Positions 8,354-17,162 of a stretch of DNA of 38,462 bases are shown in pieces (position 1 is the first letter of the stretch; every line of letters begins with the position of its first letter). Source of the DNA: Hydrogenophaga sp. Its GTDB lineage: Bacteria > Pseudomonadota > Gammaproteobacteria > Burkholderiales > Burkholderiaceae_C. The notes beneath the pieces were generated by a model. It was not told where the DNA came from. It did no database searches and saw only the letters and a program-made list of their open reading frames with translations. A program made the position numbers and the translations under genes. The stretch is taken from contig NZ_JADMKB010000155.1 in NCBI RefSeq assembly GCF_018780075.1, positions 1 to 38,462 of the forward strand, in the 5' to 3' direction.

Positions 8354-9137
8354 CGCCGGAGCCTGAGCCGCCACCGCCCAGAAAGCTGCTTTTGGGGAAG
8401 TTGGTTTGAAGCACCCGGCGGGCATCGTCGCGCAGCTGGGTCATGCCCAGGGCGTCGTAGCTCCGCACCAGAATGACCAGCGCCTCTTCCATGGCCGGCG
8501 TGTTGGCGTAGTCGCTCACCGCGGTCTGGGCACGGTTGATCGCTGCCAGGTAGGCGCCGCGACCAAAGTAGTAGCGCGCCACATGCACCTCGTACTGCGC
8601 CAGCGAATTGACGATGTAGGTCATGCGGGCGCGGGCATCGGGCGCGTAGCGCGAATCTGGAAACCGGGTCACGACTTCGCGCAGCGACTCAAACGACTCT
8701 TTCGCGGCCTTCTGGTCGCGCTCGGACAGGTCTTGCTGCGCCAGCGATCCGAAAAGGCCGAGGTTTTCGTTGAAGTTGACCAGGCCCTTCAGGTACAGCG
8801 CATAGTCCAGCGCTGGGCTGGCCGGGTGCAGGCGCAGAAACCGCTCGATGGTGGCGAGTGCCTGGGCCTGTTCGCCACCCTTGTACTGGGTGTAGGCCTT
8901 GTCGAGCTGGGCCTGCTGGGCCAGGGGGGTGCCAGCGGCACGGCCTTCAAGCTTTTCGTACAGGCCGATGGCCTTCTCGAAGTTGCCTGCTTCACGCTCG
9001 TCGCTGGCTTCGCTGTAGATCTTGCTGGGACTCCAGTCCGTGGTCGGATCCACGGGGGTGCTGCTGCAACCCGCGACGACCAGCACCGTGGTCAGTGTGC
9101 AGAACGACACCGCCGATAATCTCGAACAAAGCTTCAC
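8325..9137 (-). CDS. bamD: Outer membrane assembly lipoprotein BamD (ComL)
   Basis: BamD is the essential TPR lipoprotein of the BAM complex that inserts beta-barrel proteins into the outer membrane. The 270-aa product has a lipoprotein signal peptide with lipobox VVAGC (C24), then helical TPR repeats: IYSEASDEREAGNFEKAI, FLRLHPASPALDYALYL, REVVTRFPDSRYAPDAR. The tail is Gly/Ser-rich and ends PWWKLW. I chose GTG at 9137 because GAAGG lies seven bases upstream; another GTG two codons earlier (9143) is possible. The same frame is open far upstream, antisense to rluD and scpB, but shows no similarity there. It diverges from rluD with only 30 bp between starts and overlaps the dinG end by 29 bp. 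Confidence 0.94.
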   Translation of the reverse strand: MKLCSRLSAVSFCTLTTVLVVAGCSSTPVDPTTDWSPSKIYSEASDEREAGNFEKAIGLYEKLEGRAAGTPLAQQAQLDKAYTQYKGGEQAQALATIERFLRLHPASPALDYALYLKGLVNFNENLGLFGSLAQQDLSERDQKAAKESFESLREVVTRFPDSRYAPDARARMTYIVNSLAQYEVHVARYYFGRGAYLAAINRAQTAVSDYANTPAMEEALVILVRSYDALGMTQLRDDARRVLQTNFPKSSFLGGGGSGSGVSSPWWKLW

Positions 9138-9167
9138 ACGCACACCTTCACAACAGGAACACAGGTC

Positions 9168-10196
9168 TTGGCAGCTGAAATTATATCGAGGGGGGGTGCA
9201 ACCGACCTGGGCATCTCCGAGGGGGAGGGCGATGCCGACGACAGCCTGACGGTGGTCGAGGTTCGGGATTGCGAGGTGCCCGTGTCCATGCACGGCTGGC
9301 GGCTCGACCGTGCCCTTGCAGCACTGATCCCGGAATTCTCCCGTTCGTATCTTCAGCAGCTCATGGTCGACGGCGCCGTCGTGTGGCGCGGAGCCCCTGC
9401 GCTCAAGCCGTCGGCGAAGGTGTCGGTGGGGGACCTTTTGCAGGTGGAGCTGCGCCCGACGCAGCAAACCATGGCGTTCGTGGCGCAGCCCATGGCGCTG
9501 GAGGTGGTGTTCGAAGACGCGGACCTGTTGGTCATTCACAAGCCCGCGGGTCTTGTGGTACACCCGGCCGCCGGTCACTGGAGTGGCACCCTGCTCAACG
9601 GGTTGCTGGCGCATCACGCGGGTGCCTCCGCGCTGCCGCGGGCCGGCATCGTCCACCGGCTCGACAAGGACACTTCGGGCCTGATGCTCGTGGGCAAGAG
9701 CCGCCTGGCCGTGGAGGCACTGGTGCGCGCCATTGCAGCCCGTGAGGTGCATCGCGAATACCTGGCACTGGCGCAGGGTCGCTGGAAGGGGGTGGCTGAG
9801 CTGGACGTGGAGCAGTCGGTGGGTCGTGATCCCCACAACCGCCTGCGCATGGCCGTGCTGCGGCCCGAGACCACGGGTGCGAAGACCGCCCGCACGTCGA
9901 TCCGCCTGCTTGACGGCAATGAACAGGCCTGCCTGGTGGCCTGCAAGCTGCACACCGGGCGAACCCACCAGATCCGCGTGCACCTGACCTGGCTCGGTCA
10001 TCCGCTGATGGGCGATGCGGTGTACGGCGGGCGCCCCTTGTTCGGCATGGAGCGCCAGGCCTTGCACGCCGCCCGGCTGCGGCTGGCCCACCCGGTGTCG
10101 GGTGCCCCGCTCGCCTTCGCCTGCGAACCACCCGCTGATTTGGGCCAGGCCATCGCTGAGGCCGGGCTCCATTACAATCCGGGGCAGCTGGGGTGA
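9168..10196 (+). CDS. rluD: 23S rRNA pseudouridine(1911/1915/1917) synthase
   Basis: RluD makes the three pseudouridines in helix 69 of 23S rRNA. In the 342-aa protein an S4 RNA-binding domain (about 43-95, with RLDRALAALIPEFSRS) precedes the catalytic domain. The active-site aspartate is D166 in HRLDKDTSGLM; the conserved HKPAGLVVHPA lies at 124-134, and HTGRTHQIRVH follows near the C-terminal third. The start is uncertain. TTG 9168 has AGGA nine bases upstream. Family similarity only begins near residue 29, where GTG 9252 is in frame, and ATG 9288 (M41) is also in frame. The bamD -10 hexamer lies inside the first codons of the long form. Confidence 0.93.
   Translation: MAAEIISRGGATDLGISEGEGDADDSLTVVEVRDCEVPVSMHGWRLDRALAALIPEFSRSYLQQLMVDGAVVWRGAPALKPSAKVSVGDLLQVELRPTQQTMAFVAQPMALEVVFEDADLLVIHKPAGLVVHPAAGHWSGTLLNGLLAHHAGASALPRAGIVHRLDKDTSGLMLVGKSRLAVEALVRAIAAREVHREYLALAQGRWKGVAELDVEQSVGRDPHNRLRMAVLRPETTGAKTARTSIRLLDGNEQACLVACKLHTGRTHQIRVHLTWLGHPLMGDAVYGGRPLFGMERQALHAARLRLAHPVSGAPLAFACEPPADLGQAIAEAGLHYNPGQLG
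9180..9185 (-). promoter_or_regulatory. Perfect TATAAT -10 candidate for bamD
   Basis: The minus strand reads TATAAT at 9185-9180, 43 bases before the bamD GTG, which predicts a leader of roughly 35 bases. No good -35 lies at 16-18 bases. The hexamer falls inside rluD codons 5-6 if rluD begins at TTG 9168. Confidence 0.4.
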
Positions 10197-10388
10197 CTTG
10201 ATCCCGGCGTCCTGCGGCCCGCCATCGGGTCCCCTTGCGATTTCTGATCGTTCCCACAGCCCACCCGGATGGTCCGTTGCGACCCATCCCGTGCTGCTGT
10301 TGTCCGCCACGGGCCTGATGAAGCCCCGCAGACTTTGCACGCAACTTCTTGCCCCCTGACCGACAACCGGTTTTTTTAGGCACCAGCG
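10197..10388 (+). other. 192-bp spacer between rluD and scpB
   Basis: This is the longest gene-free stretch in the window. A TACAAT hexamer at 10173-10178, at the end of rluD, could be the -10 of an scpB promoter, though I see no matching -35. Within the spacer CCCGTG (10288-10293) can pair with CACGGG (10308-10313). The spacer ends with the weak hairpin and T-run at 10359-10377. I recognise no known RNA family. Confidence 0.4.
10359..10377 (+). terminator. Weak terminator-like hairpin with seven-T run before scpB
   Basis: ACCG (10359-10362) pairs with CGGT (10368-10371) around a five-base loop and runs into TTTTTTT (10371-10377). The four-pair stem is short for an intrinsic terminator, although the T-run is good. 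It is 11 bases from the scpB ATG. Confidence 0.3.
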
Positions 10389-11096
10389 ATGAACACCACG
10401 GATGCCAAGCGCGTCCTTGAGACGGCCTTGATTTGCGCACCCCAACCGCTTTCCGTGAGAGAGCTGGGGGTGTTGTTTGACATGGAGGTCGCCCCGGACA
10501 CGATCAAGACCCTGCTGACCGATCTCCAGACCGAGTGGACCGGGCGCGGCGTCGAGCTGGTGCAGGTGGCCACGGGCTGGCGTTTTCAGAGCCGGCCTGA
10601 ACTGCGCGCATTTCTGGACCGCTTGCATCCTGAGAAGCCGCCCAGGTACACGCGCGCCGCGATGGAAACCCTGGCCATCATCGCCTACCGCCAACCGGTC
10701 ACCCGTGGCGACATGGAGGACATCCGGGGCGTGACGATCAATTCCCTGATCATCAAACAGCTGGAAGACCGCGGCTGGGTGGAGGTGATCGGGCACCGCG
10801 AAACGGTGGGGCGGCCGGCGCTGTTTGCCACCACGCGCCAGTTTCTCGACGATCTCGGCCTTTCTTCCCTGGACCAGCTGCCCCCACTGGACGGCAGTGA
10901 GGTGCAGGAATCGGCCCTCGGTCGTCTCGACTTTGAATCGCTCTCCAGCGGGCTGGCCGAGCCAGCCGCTGAAGATCTTCCATCCGCGGGTGAAGACACC
11001 CCCGACACCGCCGGCGAACCGGCGATCCCCGTCCCGACCCGGGACGAACCACAGGACGACCATGAAACCGGCGCAACCCCCTCACAACCCGATTGA
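10389..11096 (+). CDS. scpB: Segregation and condensation protein B
   Basis: ScpB is the winged-helix kite subunit of the SMC-ScpAB condensin complex that organises chromosomes. In the 235-aa protein two winged-helix domains cover about residues 1-175, with [24 protein letters not shown] and GRPALFATT, all typical of the family. About 60 C-terminal residues are acidic and probably disordered (Glu/Asp/Pro-rich). The start is ATG at 10389; the upstream TAGG is a weak Shine-Dalgarno site. scpA is not next to it here. The last 35 bases overlap the start of rluB, implying translational coupling. Confidence 0.93.
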   Translation: MNTTDAKRVLETALICAPQPLSVRELGVLFDMEVAPDTIKTLLTDLQTEWTGRGVELVQVATGWRFQSRPELRAFLDRLHPEKPPRYTRAAMETLAIIAYRQPVTRGDMEDIRGVTINSLIIKQLEDRGWVEVIGHRETVGRPALFATTRQFLDDLGLSSLDQLPPLDGSEVQESALGRLDFESLSSGLAEPAAEDLPSAGEDTPDTAGEPAIPVPTRDEPQDDHETGATPSQPD

Positions 11097-12354
11097 ACCG
11101 TCAGGCAGCGACGCTGGCGCCATGCCCGTCGAGCCCACCACGGATTCCACACCCAAGACCGCTGCGATCCCGGCGTCCACTCAGCCGCAGGCCTTGCGTT
11201 TTGACGACGTGGTCAGTGGTGTGTTTGACGCCGAACAAGAGCAGGAGCTGCCCTTGCCGACCAAGCGTGTGCTGCAGCCCGAGGCCGATTCGCCCAAGCT
11301 GCACAAGGTGCTTGCGCAGGCCGGCATGGGCTCTCGGCTGGAAATGGAGCAACTGATCCTGGAGGGGCGCATCTCGGTCAATGGCGAGCCGGCCCACATC
11401 GGTCAGCGCATCCAGTTCGGCGACAACATCAAGGTCAATGGCAAGCCGGTGCGCGTGCGCATCGCGCCGCCGCCGCCTCGCGTGCTGGCCTATCACAAGC
11501 CCGCGGGCGAGGTGGTGTCGCACGACGACCCGCAAAACCGGCCCACGGTGTTTCGCCGCCTGCCGCGCCTCTACCAGGGCAAGTGGCAGTCGGTGGGGCG
11601 CCTGGACCTTAACACCGAAGGCCTGCTGCTGCTCACCGACTCGGGTGAGCTCGCCAACCGGCTGATGCACCCGCGATTTGGTCTGCAGCGCGAGTACGCG
11701 GTGCGGGTGCTGGGAGCCCTGTCCAACGACGAAAAGCAGCGCTTGCTCGACGGCGTGCGGCTGGACGATGGCGAGGCCCGTTTCGACAGCATCGAAGACG
11801 GCGGGGGCGAGGGCGCCAACTGCTGGTACCGCGTGACCATCGGCGAAGGCCGCAACCGGGAGGTGCGGCGCATGCTCGAAGCCGTGGGTCACGCCGTGAG
11901 CCGTTTGATCCGCATCCGCTATGGCGCCATGATGCTGCCGCGAGGACTCAAGCGTGGTGTCTGGCTGGAGCTGGATCAAGGCGACATCGACCGCCTGACG
12001 GTGGCCGCCGGTGTCTACCAGCGAACCGAGCGGCCGGCTGGCCGTGTTGCCCCGGGGCGTGGCAAGAAGCAGGGGCCGCAGGGTGGGCGCAACTACGGCA
12101 ACCCCGCGGGCAGCCGGGGCGATGCGCCCGCCGTGCGCCGCGGCAGCATGTTCGATACGCCCTCGAACAAGGGCAAGGGTGGCAAAGGGCTGGGCGCAGG
12201 CGGTGGCCAGCCCGACCCCTTGAAAACCTCCCTTGGCTACATCGGCCAGGACGCCTTGCAGCGCCAGCGCGAACAAGGCACCGGCCGTGGCGGTCCCAGC
12301 GGTGGTCGCCGCCGGGGTGGCAGCGGAGGCGGTGGCCGTTCCGGTGGCCGCTGA
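11062..12354 (+). CDS. rluB: 23S rRNA pseudouridine(2605) synthase
   Basis: RluB belongs to the RsuA/RluB/RluE/RluF family and modifies U2605 of 23S rRNA. From ATG 11062, with AGGAC close upstream, the protein has 430 aa. It has a low-complexity N-terminal stretch of about 75 residues, an S4 domain with [18 protein letters not shown], and a catalytic core with [15 protein letters not shown] and [15 protein letters not shown] (catalytic D182). [20 protein letters not shown] is also typical. About 100 C-terminal residues are Gly/Arg-rich and presumably disordered RNA-binding sequence, longer than in E. coli RluB. The gene begins inside scpB, a pairing common in betaproteobacteria. Confidence 0.93.
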   Translation: MKPAQPPHNPIEPSGSDAGAMPVEPTTDSTPKTAAIPASTQPQALRFDDVVSGVFDAEQEQELPLPTKRVLQPEADSPKLHKVLAQAGMGSRLEMEQLILEGRISVNGEPAHIGQRIQFGDNIKVNGKPVRVRIAPPPPRVLAYHKPAGEVVSHDDPQNRPTVFRRLPRLYQGKWQSVGRLDLNTEGLLLLTDSGELANRLMHPRFGLQREYAVRVLGALSNDEKQRLLDGVRLDDGEARFDSIEDGGGEGANCWYRVTIGEGRNREVRRMLEAVGHAVSRLIRIRYGAMMLPRGLKRGVWLELDQGDIDRLTVAAGVYQRTERPAGRVAPGRGKKQGPQGGRNYGNPAGSRGDAPAVRRGSMFDTPSNKGKGGKGLGAGGGQPDPLKTSLGYIGQDALQRQREQGTGRGGPSGGRRRGGSGGGGRSGGR

Positions 12355-12402
12355 CCGCGTTGTTGCTCCCCGCGCGCGGCGGTGTTTTTGCTCCGGGCAA
12401 TG

Positions 12403-12408
12403 TAGAAT
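12403..12408 (+). promoter_or_regulatory. Possible -10 element for ndk
   Basis: TAGAAT, preceded directly by TG, lies 58 bases before the ndk ATG in the 111-bp gap after rluB. No convincing -35 is visible at the usual distance. Confidence 0.35.
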
Positions 12409-12465
12409 CAAAGGCTTTGCCACCCGCGCAAGAATCGTTTTTATTCCATAAATTCAAGGATCATC

Positions 12466-12891
12466 ATGGCCATCGAACGCACCCTCTCCATCATCAAGCC
12501 TGACGCCGTCGCCAAGAACGTCATCGGCCAGATCTACGCCCGTTTTGAAGCCGCCGGCCTGAAGGTGGTGGCCGCTCGCATGGCGCACCTGTCCCGCGGC
12601 GAAGCAGAGCAGTTCTACGCGGTTCACAAAGCCCGTCCTTTCTTCAAGGACCTCGTGGATTTCATGATTTCCGGTCCTGTGATGATCCAGGCACTGGAAG
12701 GCGAAGGCGCCATCCTCAAGAACCGTGACCTGATGGGCGCCACCGACCCCAAGAAGGCCGACGCCGGCACCATCCGCGCAGACTTCGCCGACAGCATCGA
12801 CGCCAACGCCGTGCACGGCTCCGACGCTCCTGAAACCGCCGCTGTGGAAATTGCTTTCTTCTTTCCCGGCATGAATGTTTACTCGCGCTGA
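12466..12891 (+). CDS. ndk: Nucleoside diphosphate kinase
   Basis: This enzyme transfers the gamma-phosphate of ATP to NDPs and dNDPs through a phosphohistidine, balancing nucleotide pools in the cytoplasm. The length (141 aa) and sequence are canonical: [12 protein letters not shown] at the N-terminus and the active-site histidine H117 in [17 protein letters not shown] precedes ATG 12466. It opens the conserved ndk-rlmN-rodZ-ispG-hisS-yfgM-bamB-der order that is also known from E. coli. rlmN follows 21 bp downstream. Confidence 0.98.
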   Translation: MAIERTLSIIKPDAVAKNVIGQIYARFEAAGLKVVAARMAHLSRGEAEQFYAVHKARPFFKDLVDFMISGPVMIQALEGEGAILKNRDLMGATDPKKADAGTIRADFADSIDANAVHGSDAPETAAVEIAFFFPGMNVYSR

Positions 12892-12912
12892 TCGGCACGG
12901 GTCCTCCATGTC

Positions 12913-14049
12913 ATGACGGTCAACCTCCTCGACTTCGATCTTGAGGGCCTGACCGCCTTTTGCGAGCAGCTGGGCGAAAAGCGCTTTCGCGCCGTCCAGC
13001 TGTTTCGCTGGATTCACCAGAGAGGCGCTTCGCACTTTGACGAGATGAGCGATCTCGCCAAGAGCCTTCGCGAAAAACTGCCCTCGGTCTGCACCATCAC
13101 GGGCTTGCAGGTGCTCTCCCGCCAAGACTCCGCCGACGGCACGATCAAGTGGCTGTTCGACGTGGGTGGTGGCAACGCGGTGGAAACCGTGTTCATCCCC
13201 GAAGATGACCGTGGCACGCTCTGCATTTCCTCGCAAGCGGGCTGCGCTGTGGGGTGCCGTTTCTGCTCCACTGGACATCAGGGTTTTTCGCGCAACCTCA
13301 CCACGGGTGAGATCGTGGCGCAGTTGTGGCACGCCGAATTTTTCCTGCGTCAGCACCTGAAGTCGTCCGAGCGCGTCATCTCCAATGTGGTGATGATGGG
13401 CATGGGTGAGCCGCTGCAGAATTACAGCGCTCTGGTGCCGGCGTTGCGTGTGATGCTGGACGACCATGGCTATGGCCTGTCGCGTCGGCGGGTGACCGTC
13501 TCGACCTCGGGTGTCGTGCCCATGATCGACCGGCTGGCCGCCGACGTGCCGGTGGCCCTGGCGGTCTCGCTGCATGCACCCAACGATGCGCTGCGCGACT
13601 CGCTGGTGCCGCTGAATCGAAAATACCCGTTGTCGGAGCTGCTGGACGCGTGCCTGCGTTACCTGCCGGCGGCACCGCGTGACTTCATCACTTTCGAATA
13701 CTGCATGCTGGACGGGGTCAACGACCAGCCCGAACACGCCGCGCAGCTGCTGGCATTGATCAAAGGCCATGGCGGCAAGGGTGTTCCCTGCAAAATCAAC
13801 CTGATACCCTTCAACCCGTTTCCGGACTCGGGCCTGAAATGTTCACCCCGATCCGTGGTCCAGGCCTTCGGGCAGGTCCTCATCGCGGGGGGGGTCGTGA
13901 CGACCGTGCGCAAGACGCGCGGGGATGACATCGATGCAGCCTGCGGGCAGCTCGCCGGCGACGTGATGGACCGCACCCAGGTGGCCAAGCGGCGAGCCGC
14001 GGTACAGCCGATCCGCTTTTTGAAGTCTGCCAAGGATAAACAGGAATGA
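12913..14049 (+). CDS. rlmN: Dual-specificity RNA methyltransferase RlmN
   Basis: RlmN is a radical-SAM enzyme that methylates C2 of A2503 in 23S rRNA and of A37 in certain tRNAs. In the 378-aa protein the 4Fe-4S cysteines are C111, C115 and C118 in [11 protein letters not shown]. The methyl-carrying cysteine near the C-terminus is C344 ([13 protein letters not shown]). [10 protein letters not shown] and STSGVVPMI are further family motifs. The ATG at 12913 has only a weak Shine-Dalgarno site. The stop overlaps the pilF start as ATGA (14046-14049). Confidence 0.97.
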   Translation: MTVNLLDFDLEGLTAFCEQLGEKRFRAVQLFRWIHQRGASHFDEMSDLAKSLREKLPSVCTITGLQVLSRQDSADGTIKWLFDVGGGNAVETVFIPEDDRGTLCISSQAGCAVGCRFCSTGHQGFSRNLTTGEIVAQLWHAEFFLRQHLKSSERVISNVVMMGMGEPLQNYSALVPALRVMLDDHGYGLSRRRVTVSTSGVVPMIDRLAADVPVALAVSLHAPNDALRDSLVPLNRKYPLSELLDACLRYLPAAPRDFITFEYCMLDGVNDQPEHAAQLLALIKGHGGKGVPCKINLIPFNPFPDSGLKCSPRSVVQAFGQVLIAGGVVTTVRKTRGDDIDAACGQLAGDVMDRTQVAKRRAAVQPIRFLKSAKDKQE

Positions 14050-14930
14050 CACACGCCACCCCCGTCCGCTTCAAGATCAAACCGGGTCGTCGGACCCGTC
14101 CTGATGGTGCGCCTCTGATGGGTCTTTCCGTGGAGGTCCGGTGGTCGCTGCTGCTGCTCCTCGCTGTGTTGTTGTCGGTGCTGTCGGCTTGCGCGAGCGG
14201 TCCTGGGGCTTCGACCTCCAACACGGCGCAACCGCTCACCGAGTCCGACGAACCCGAGGCGCAAAAGCGAGCCCGCATTCGCCTTGAGCTGGCGACCGGC
14301 TACTTCGAGCAGGGCCAGACGTCGGTGGCGCTCGATGAAATCAAGCAGTCGCTGGCCGCGTTCCCCGGTTACGGCCCTGCTTACGTGCTTCGCGGGCTGG
14401 TCTACATGCGGATGAACGAGCCAGGTCAGGCCGAAGACAGTTTCCGGCGCGCCCTGCAGATCAACGAGCGCGACCCCGATGCGTTGCACAACTACGGCTG
14501 GTTTGTTTGCCAACAGGGTCGCCATGCCGAAGCCGTGCAGCTGTTTGCCCGCGCGCTGACCAGTCCGGTATACGGTGGACAGGCCAAGACGCTCATGGCC
14601 AAGGGCGTGTGCCAGACCCGAATGGGCCAGTTCGCCGAGGCCGAAGCCAGTTTTGCCCGCTCTTACGAGCTGGACGCGGCCAATCCCATCACCGGCTACA
14701 ACCTCGCTTCACTGCTGTACAAGCGGGGCGACGACAAGCGCGCGCAGTTTTACATCCGTCGCCTGAACAATTCCGAGCTGGCCAATGCGGAGTCCCTTTG
14801 GCTGGGCATCAAGGTCGAACGTCGCATGAACAACCCGCAGGCGGCCGACCAGCTCGCGCAGCAGTTGCTGCGCCGTTTCCCCCGCTCGCCGGAGTACGCG
14901 TCCTATCAACGGGGAGCGTTCAATGAGTGA
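14046..14930 (+). CDS. pilF: Type IV pilus biogenesis/stability lipoprotein PilF (PilW), TPR protein
   Basis: PilF is an outer-membrane TPR lipoprotein that places and multimerises the PilQ secretin of type IV pili. The 294-aa product has lipobox LSAC (C49 from the first ATG) and then TPR repeats: [53 protein letters not shown]. Two starts are plausible. ATG 14046 overlaps the rlmN stop and has AAGGA nine bases upstream, but it gives a long basic N-region. ATG 14118 would give a standard 24-residue signal peptide but lacks a Shine-Dalgarno site. It overlaps rodZ by 8 bp. The rlmN-pilF-rodZ order is also known from Pseudomonas. Confidence 0.9.
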   Translation: MTHATPVRFKIKPGRRTRPDGAPLMGLSVEVRWSLLLLLAVLLSVLSACASGPGASTSNTAQPLTESDEPEAQKRARIRLELATGYFEQGQTSVALDEIKQSLAAFPGYGPAYVLRGLVYMRMNEPGQAEDSFRRALQINERDPDALHNYGWFVCQQGRHAEAVQLFARALTSPVYGGQAKTLMAKGVCQTRMGQFAEAEASFARSYELDAANPITGYNLASLLYKRGDDKRAQFYIRRLNNSELANAESLWLGIKVERRMNNPQAADQLAQQLLRRFPRSPEYASYQRGAFNE

Positions 14931-15822
14931 ATCGGTGGTGCCAGATGCAGCGGCTGAAGCGGCCTGGACCCGGCCTGAGCGCTTGCGCCAGTCGCGTGAA
15001 GCGGCAGGGTTGCACATCGCGGCCATGGCGGCCGCGCTGAAGGTGCCCGTCAAGAAGCTGGAAGCACTGGAAGCCGGGCGCTATGAGGAACTGCCAGACA
15101 TGACGTTCGCGCGGGCACTGGCCTCCAGCGCCTGCCGACAGCTCAAGATCGATCCTGCGCCTGTTCTGGAACAGATCCCCTCAGGGCGCACACCGATGCT
15201 GGGAGACTCGTCGCACGCCATCAACGCACCTTTCAGATCGCCCCGGGGATCGTCGCTGTCTCTGCAGCCCTCGGAATGGTTGCGGCGTCCGGCGGTGCTG
15301 GTGGCCGGTGCGCTGTTGATTGCCGCAGCGGGGCTGATGTACATGCCCGACTGGTTGCCCATGGTGGACGCCGTCTCGGGCTCGGTGACCCGGCTGTCTG
15401 ACACCGCTGGGGCGCCCGCCCCGGAAAACAAGACGTCGACCACGGAAATGGTGCCTCCGCCACTGGTGGTCGTGCCGGCCACCACCGATGCGCCCGTGGC
15501 GCTGGCGCCCCCACCCTCGGTGGTGGCGCCCAGCGCCGACGCGCCCGTGAACGCCGCAGATGCAGATGCGGATGCAGGTGCTGGTGCTGGACTCTTGAGC
15601 ATCAAGGCCAGCGGTGATTCCTGGGTCGAGGTGGTGGATGGCCGAGGCGCGTCCCAGGTACAGCGCATGCTCAAAACGGGCGACGTTCTCAACTTCTCGA
15701 CCACACCGCCCTATTCGGTGGTGCTGGGCCGGGCCGACGCGGTCGAGGTCACCGTTCGTGGGCAGGCCTTTGATGTCATGCCCTACGCGCGCAACAGCGT
15801 GGCACGGTTCCAGGTGAAATGA
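14923..15822 (+). CDS. rodZ: RodZ-like cytoskeletal/HTH membrane protein
   Basis: RodZ couples MreB filaments to the membrane and maintains rod shape. In the 299-aa protein a cytoplasmic Cro-like helix-turn-helix (about 18-85, [21 protein letters not shown]) is followed by a linker and one transmembrane helix (about 123-141). Then comes an Ala/Pro/Thr-rich periplasmic stretch and a C-terminal beta domain of the DUF4115 type ([29 protein letters not shown]). Position between pilF and ispG matches rodZ in many proteobacteria. The start ATG at 14923 lies inside pilF, and the stop overlaps the ispG start as ATGA. Confidence 0.9.
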   Translation: MSESVVPDAAAEAAWTRPERLRQSREAAGLHIAAMAAALKVPVKKLEALEAGRYEELPDMTFARALASSACRQLKIDPAPVLEQIPSGRTPMLGDSSHAINAPFRSPRGSSLSLQPSEWLRRPAVLVAGALLIAAAGLMYMPDWLPMVDAVSGSVTRLSDTAGAPAPENKTSTTEMVPPPLVVVPATTDAPVALAPPPSVVAPSADAPVNAADADADAGAGAGLLSIKASGDSWVEVVDGRGASQVQRMLKTGDVLNFSTTPPYSVVLGRADAVEVTVRGQAFDVMPYARNSVARFQVK

Positions 15823-17117
15823 ACATGCCGTCAGATCGCATCCTCGTGGGGTCTCAGGTTGACCTGAACGGTCCCATCACGATCAGTGTCCCACGTGTTC
15901 GCCAGAGCCGTCCCGGCGTGGTGGCCTGGCAATCGCACCGTGTCACGGTCGGCGGCGGTGCGCCCGTGCGCGTGCAGTCCATGACCAACACGGACACCGC
16001 CGACGCGATCGGTACCGCCATTCAGGTCAAGGAACTCGCCCAGGCGGGCTCCGAGCTGGTCCGCATCACCGTGAACAACGATGAAGCCGCCAAGGCGGTG
16101 CCGCACATCCGCGAGCAGCTCGACCGCATGGGCATCCACGTCCCGCTGATCGGCGATTTCCACTACAACGGCCACCGTTTGTTGACCGACCATCCGGCCT
16201 GTGCCGAAGCACTGTCCAAGTACCGGATCAACCCCGGGAACGTCGGTCGTGGGGACAAGGGTGACCGCCAGTTTGCCCAGATGGTCGAGATCGCGGCACG
16301 CTGGGACAAGGCCATCCGCATTGGCGTGAACTGGGGCAGTCTTGACCAGGATCTGCTGGCGCGGCTGATGGACGCCAATTCACAGCGGTCCGAGCCCTGG
16401 GACGCGCGCCAGGTCATGTACGAGGCGCTCATCACGTCGGCGCTGGATTCTGCCCGGCGGGCCGAAGAGATTGGCCTGAACCCGAACAACATCATGCTGT
16501 CGTGCAAGGTCAGCGGCGTGCAAGACCTGATCGCGGTTTACCAGGCGCTGGCCCAGCGCACTGACCATGTGCTGCACCTGGGTTTGACCGAGGCCGGCAT
16601 GGGGACCAAAGGGGCGGTGGCGTCGGCGTCGGCGCTGGCCGTGTTGCTGCAGCAGGGCATTGGCGACACCATCCGCGTGTCGCTCACGCCGCAACCCGGC
16701 GAGGCACGGACCCAGGAGGTGCTGATCGCTTCCGAAATCCTGCAGGCGCTGGGTCTGCGGGCCTTTGTGCCCAGTGTGACGGCGTGTCCGGGCTGTGGTC
16801 GCACCACCAGCACCACGTTTCAGGAGCTGGCCAAGCAGATCGACGATTACCTGCGCAGTTCCATGCCCGCATGGCGCGAGCGTTACCCCGGTGTCGAGAA
16901 CATGAAGGTGGCGGTCATGGGCTGCATCGTCAATGGCCCCGGTGAGAGCAAGCACGCCGACATCGGCATCAGCCTTCCCGGCACGGGCGAGGCCCCTGCG
17001 GCACCGGTGTTCATCGACGGCCAGAAGGCGCTGACCTTGCGGGGCGATCGCATCGCTGCCGAGTTCCAGACGGTCGTTGAAAACTACATTGAAAAGAGGT
17101 TTGGCGTCACGGCCTGA
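15819..17117 (+). CDS. ispG: 4-hydroxy-3-methylbut-2-en-1-yl diphosphate synthase (flavodoxin)
   Basis: IspG catalyses the penultimate step of the MEP isoprenoid pathway, reducing MEcPP to HMBPP with a 4Fe-4S cluster. The 432-aa protein has the N-terminal TIM-barrel segment [11 protein letters not shown] and the cluster ligands C323, C326 (TACPGCGRT), C369 ([10 protein letters not shown]) and E376. Compared with E. coli the barrel contains a longer loop region, as is usual in betaproteobacteria. The start is ATG 15819, overlapping the rodZ stop; ATG 15825 is an alternative. hisS follows 45 bp downstream. Confidence 0.97.
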   Translation: MNMPSDRILVGSQVDLNGPITISVPRVRQSRPGVVAWQSHRVTVGGGAPVRVQSMTNTDTADAIGTAIQVKELAQAGSELVRITVNNDEAAKAVPHIREQLDRMGIHVPLIGDFHYNGHRLLTDHPACAEALSKYRINPGNVGRGDKGDRQFAQMVEIAARWDKAIRIGVNWGSLDQDLLARLMDANSQRSEPWDARQVMYEALITSALDSARRAEEIGLNPNNIMLSCKVSGVQDLIAVYQALAQRTDHVLHLGLTEAGMGTKGAVASASALAVLLQQGIGDTIRVSLTPQPGEARTQEVLIASEILQALGLRAFVPSVTACPGCGRTTSTTFQELAKQIDDYLRSSMPAWRERYPGVENMKVAVMGCIVNGPGESKHADIGISLPGTGEAPAAPVFIDGQKALTLRGDRIAAEFQTVVENYIEKRFGVTA

Positions 17118-17162
17118 CCCCCGGCGCAGCGATGAGGCTGCGCCTTCACCTGACAAGCACCC

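Noticed and set aside
10015..10359. A 114-codon plus-strand frame across the end of rluD and the following spacer
   Set aside because: Most of it lies inside rluD in another frame, composition is unlike the neighbours and there is no Shine-Dalgarno site.
8325..11063. A 912-codon open frame on the minus strand running through rluD and scpB into bamD
   Set aside because: Only the bamD part (8325-9137) resembles a protein family. The rest is antisense to rluD, the rluD-scpB spacer and scpB, and is open because of high GC content.
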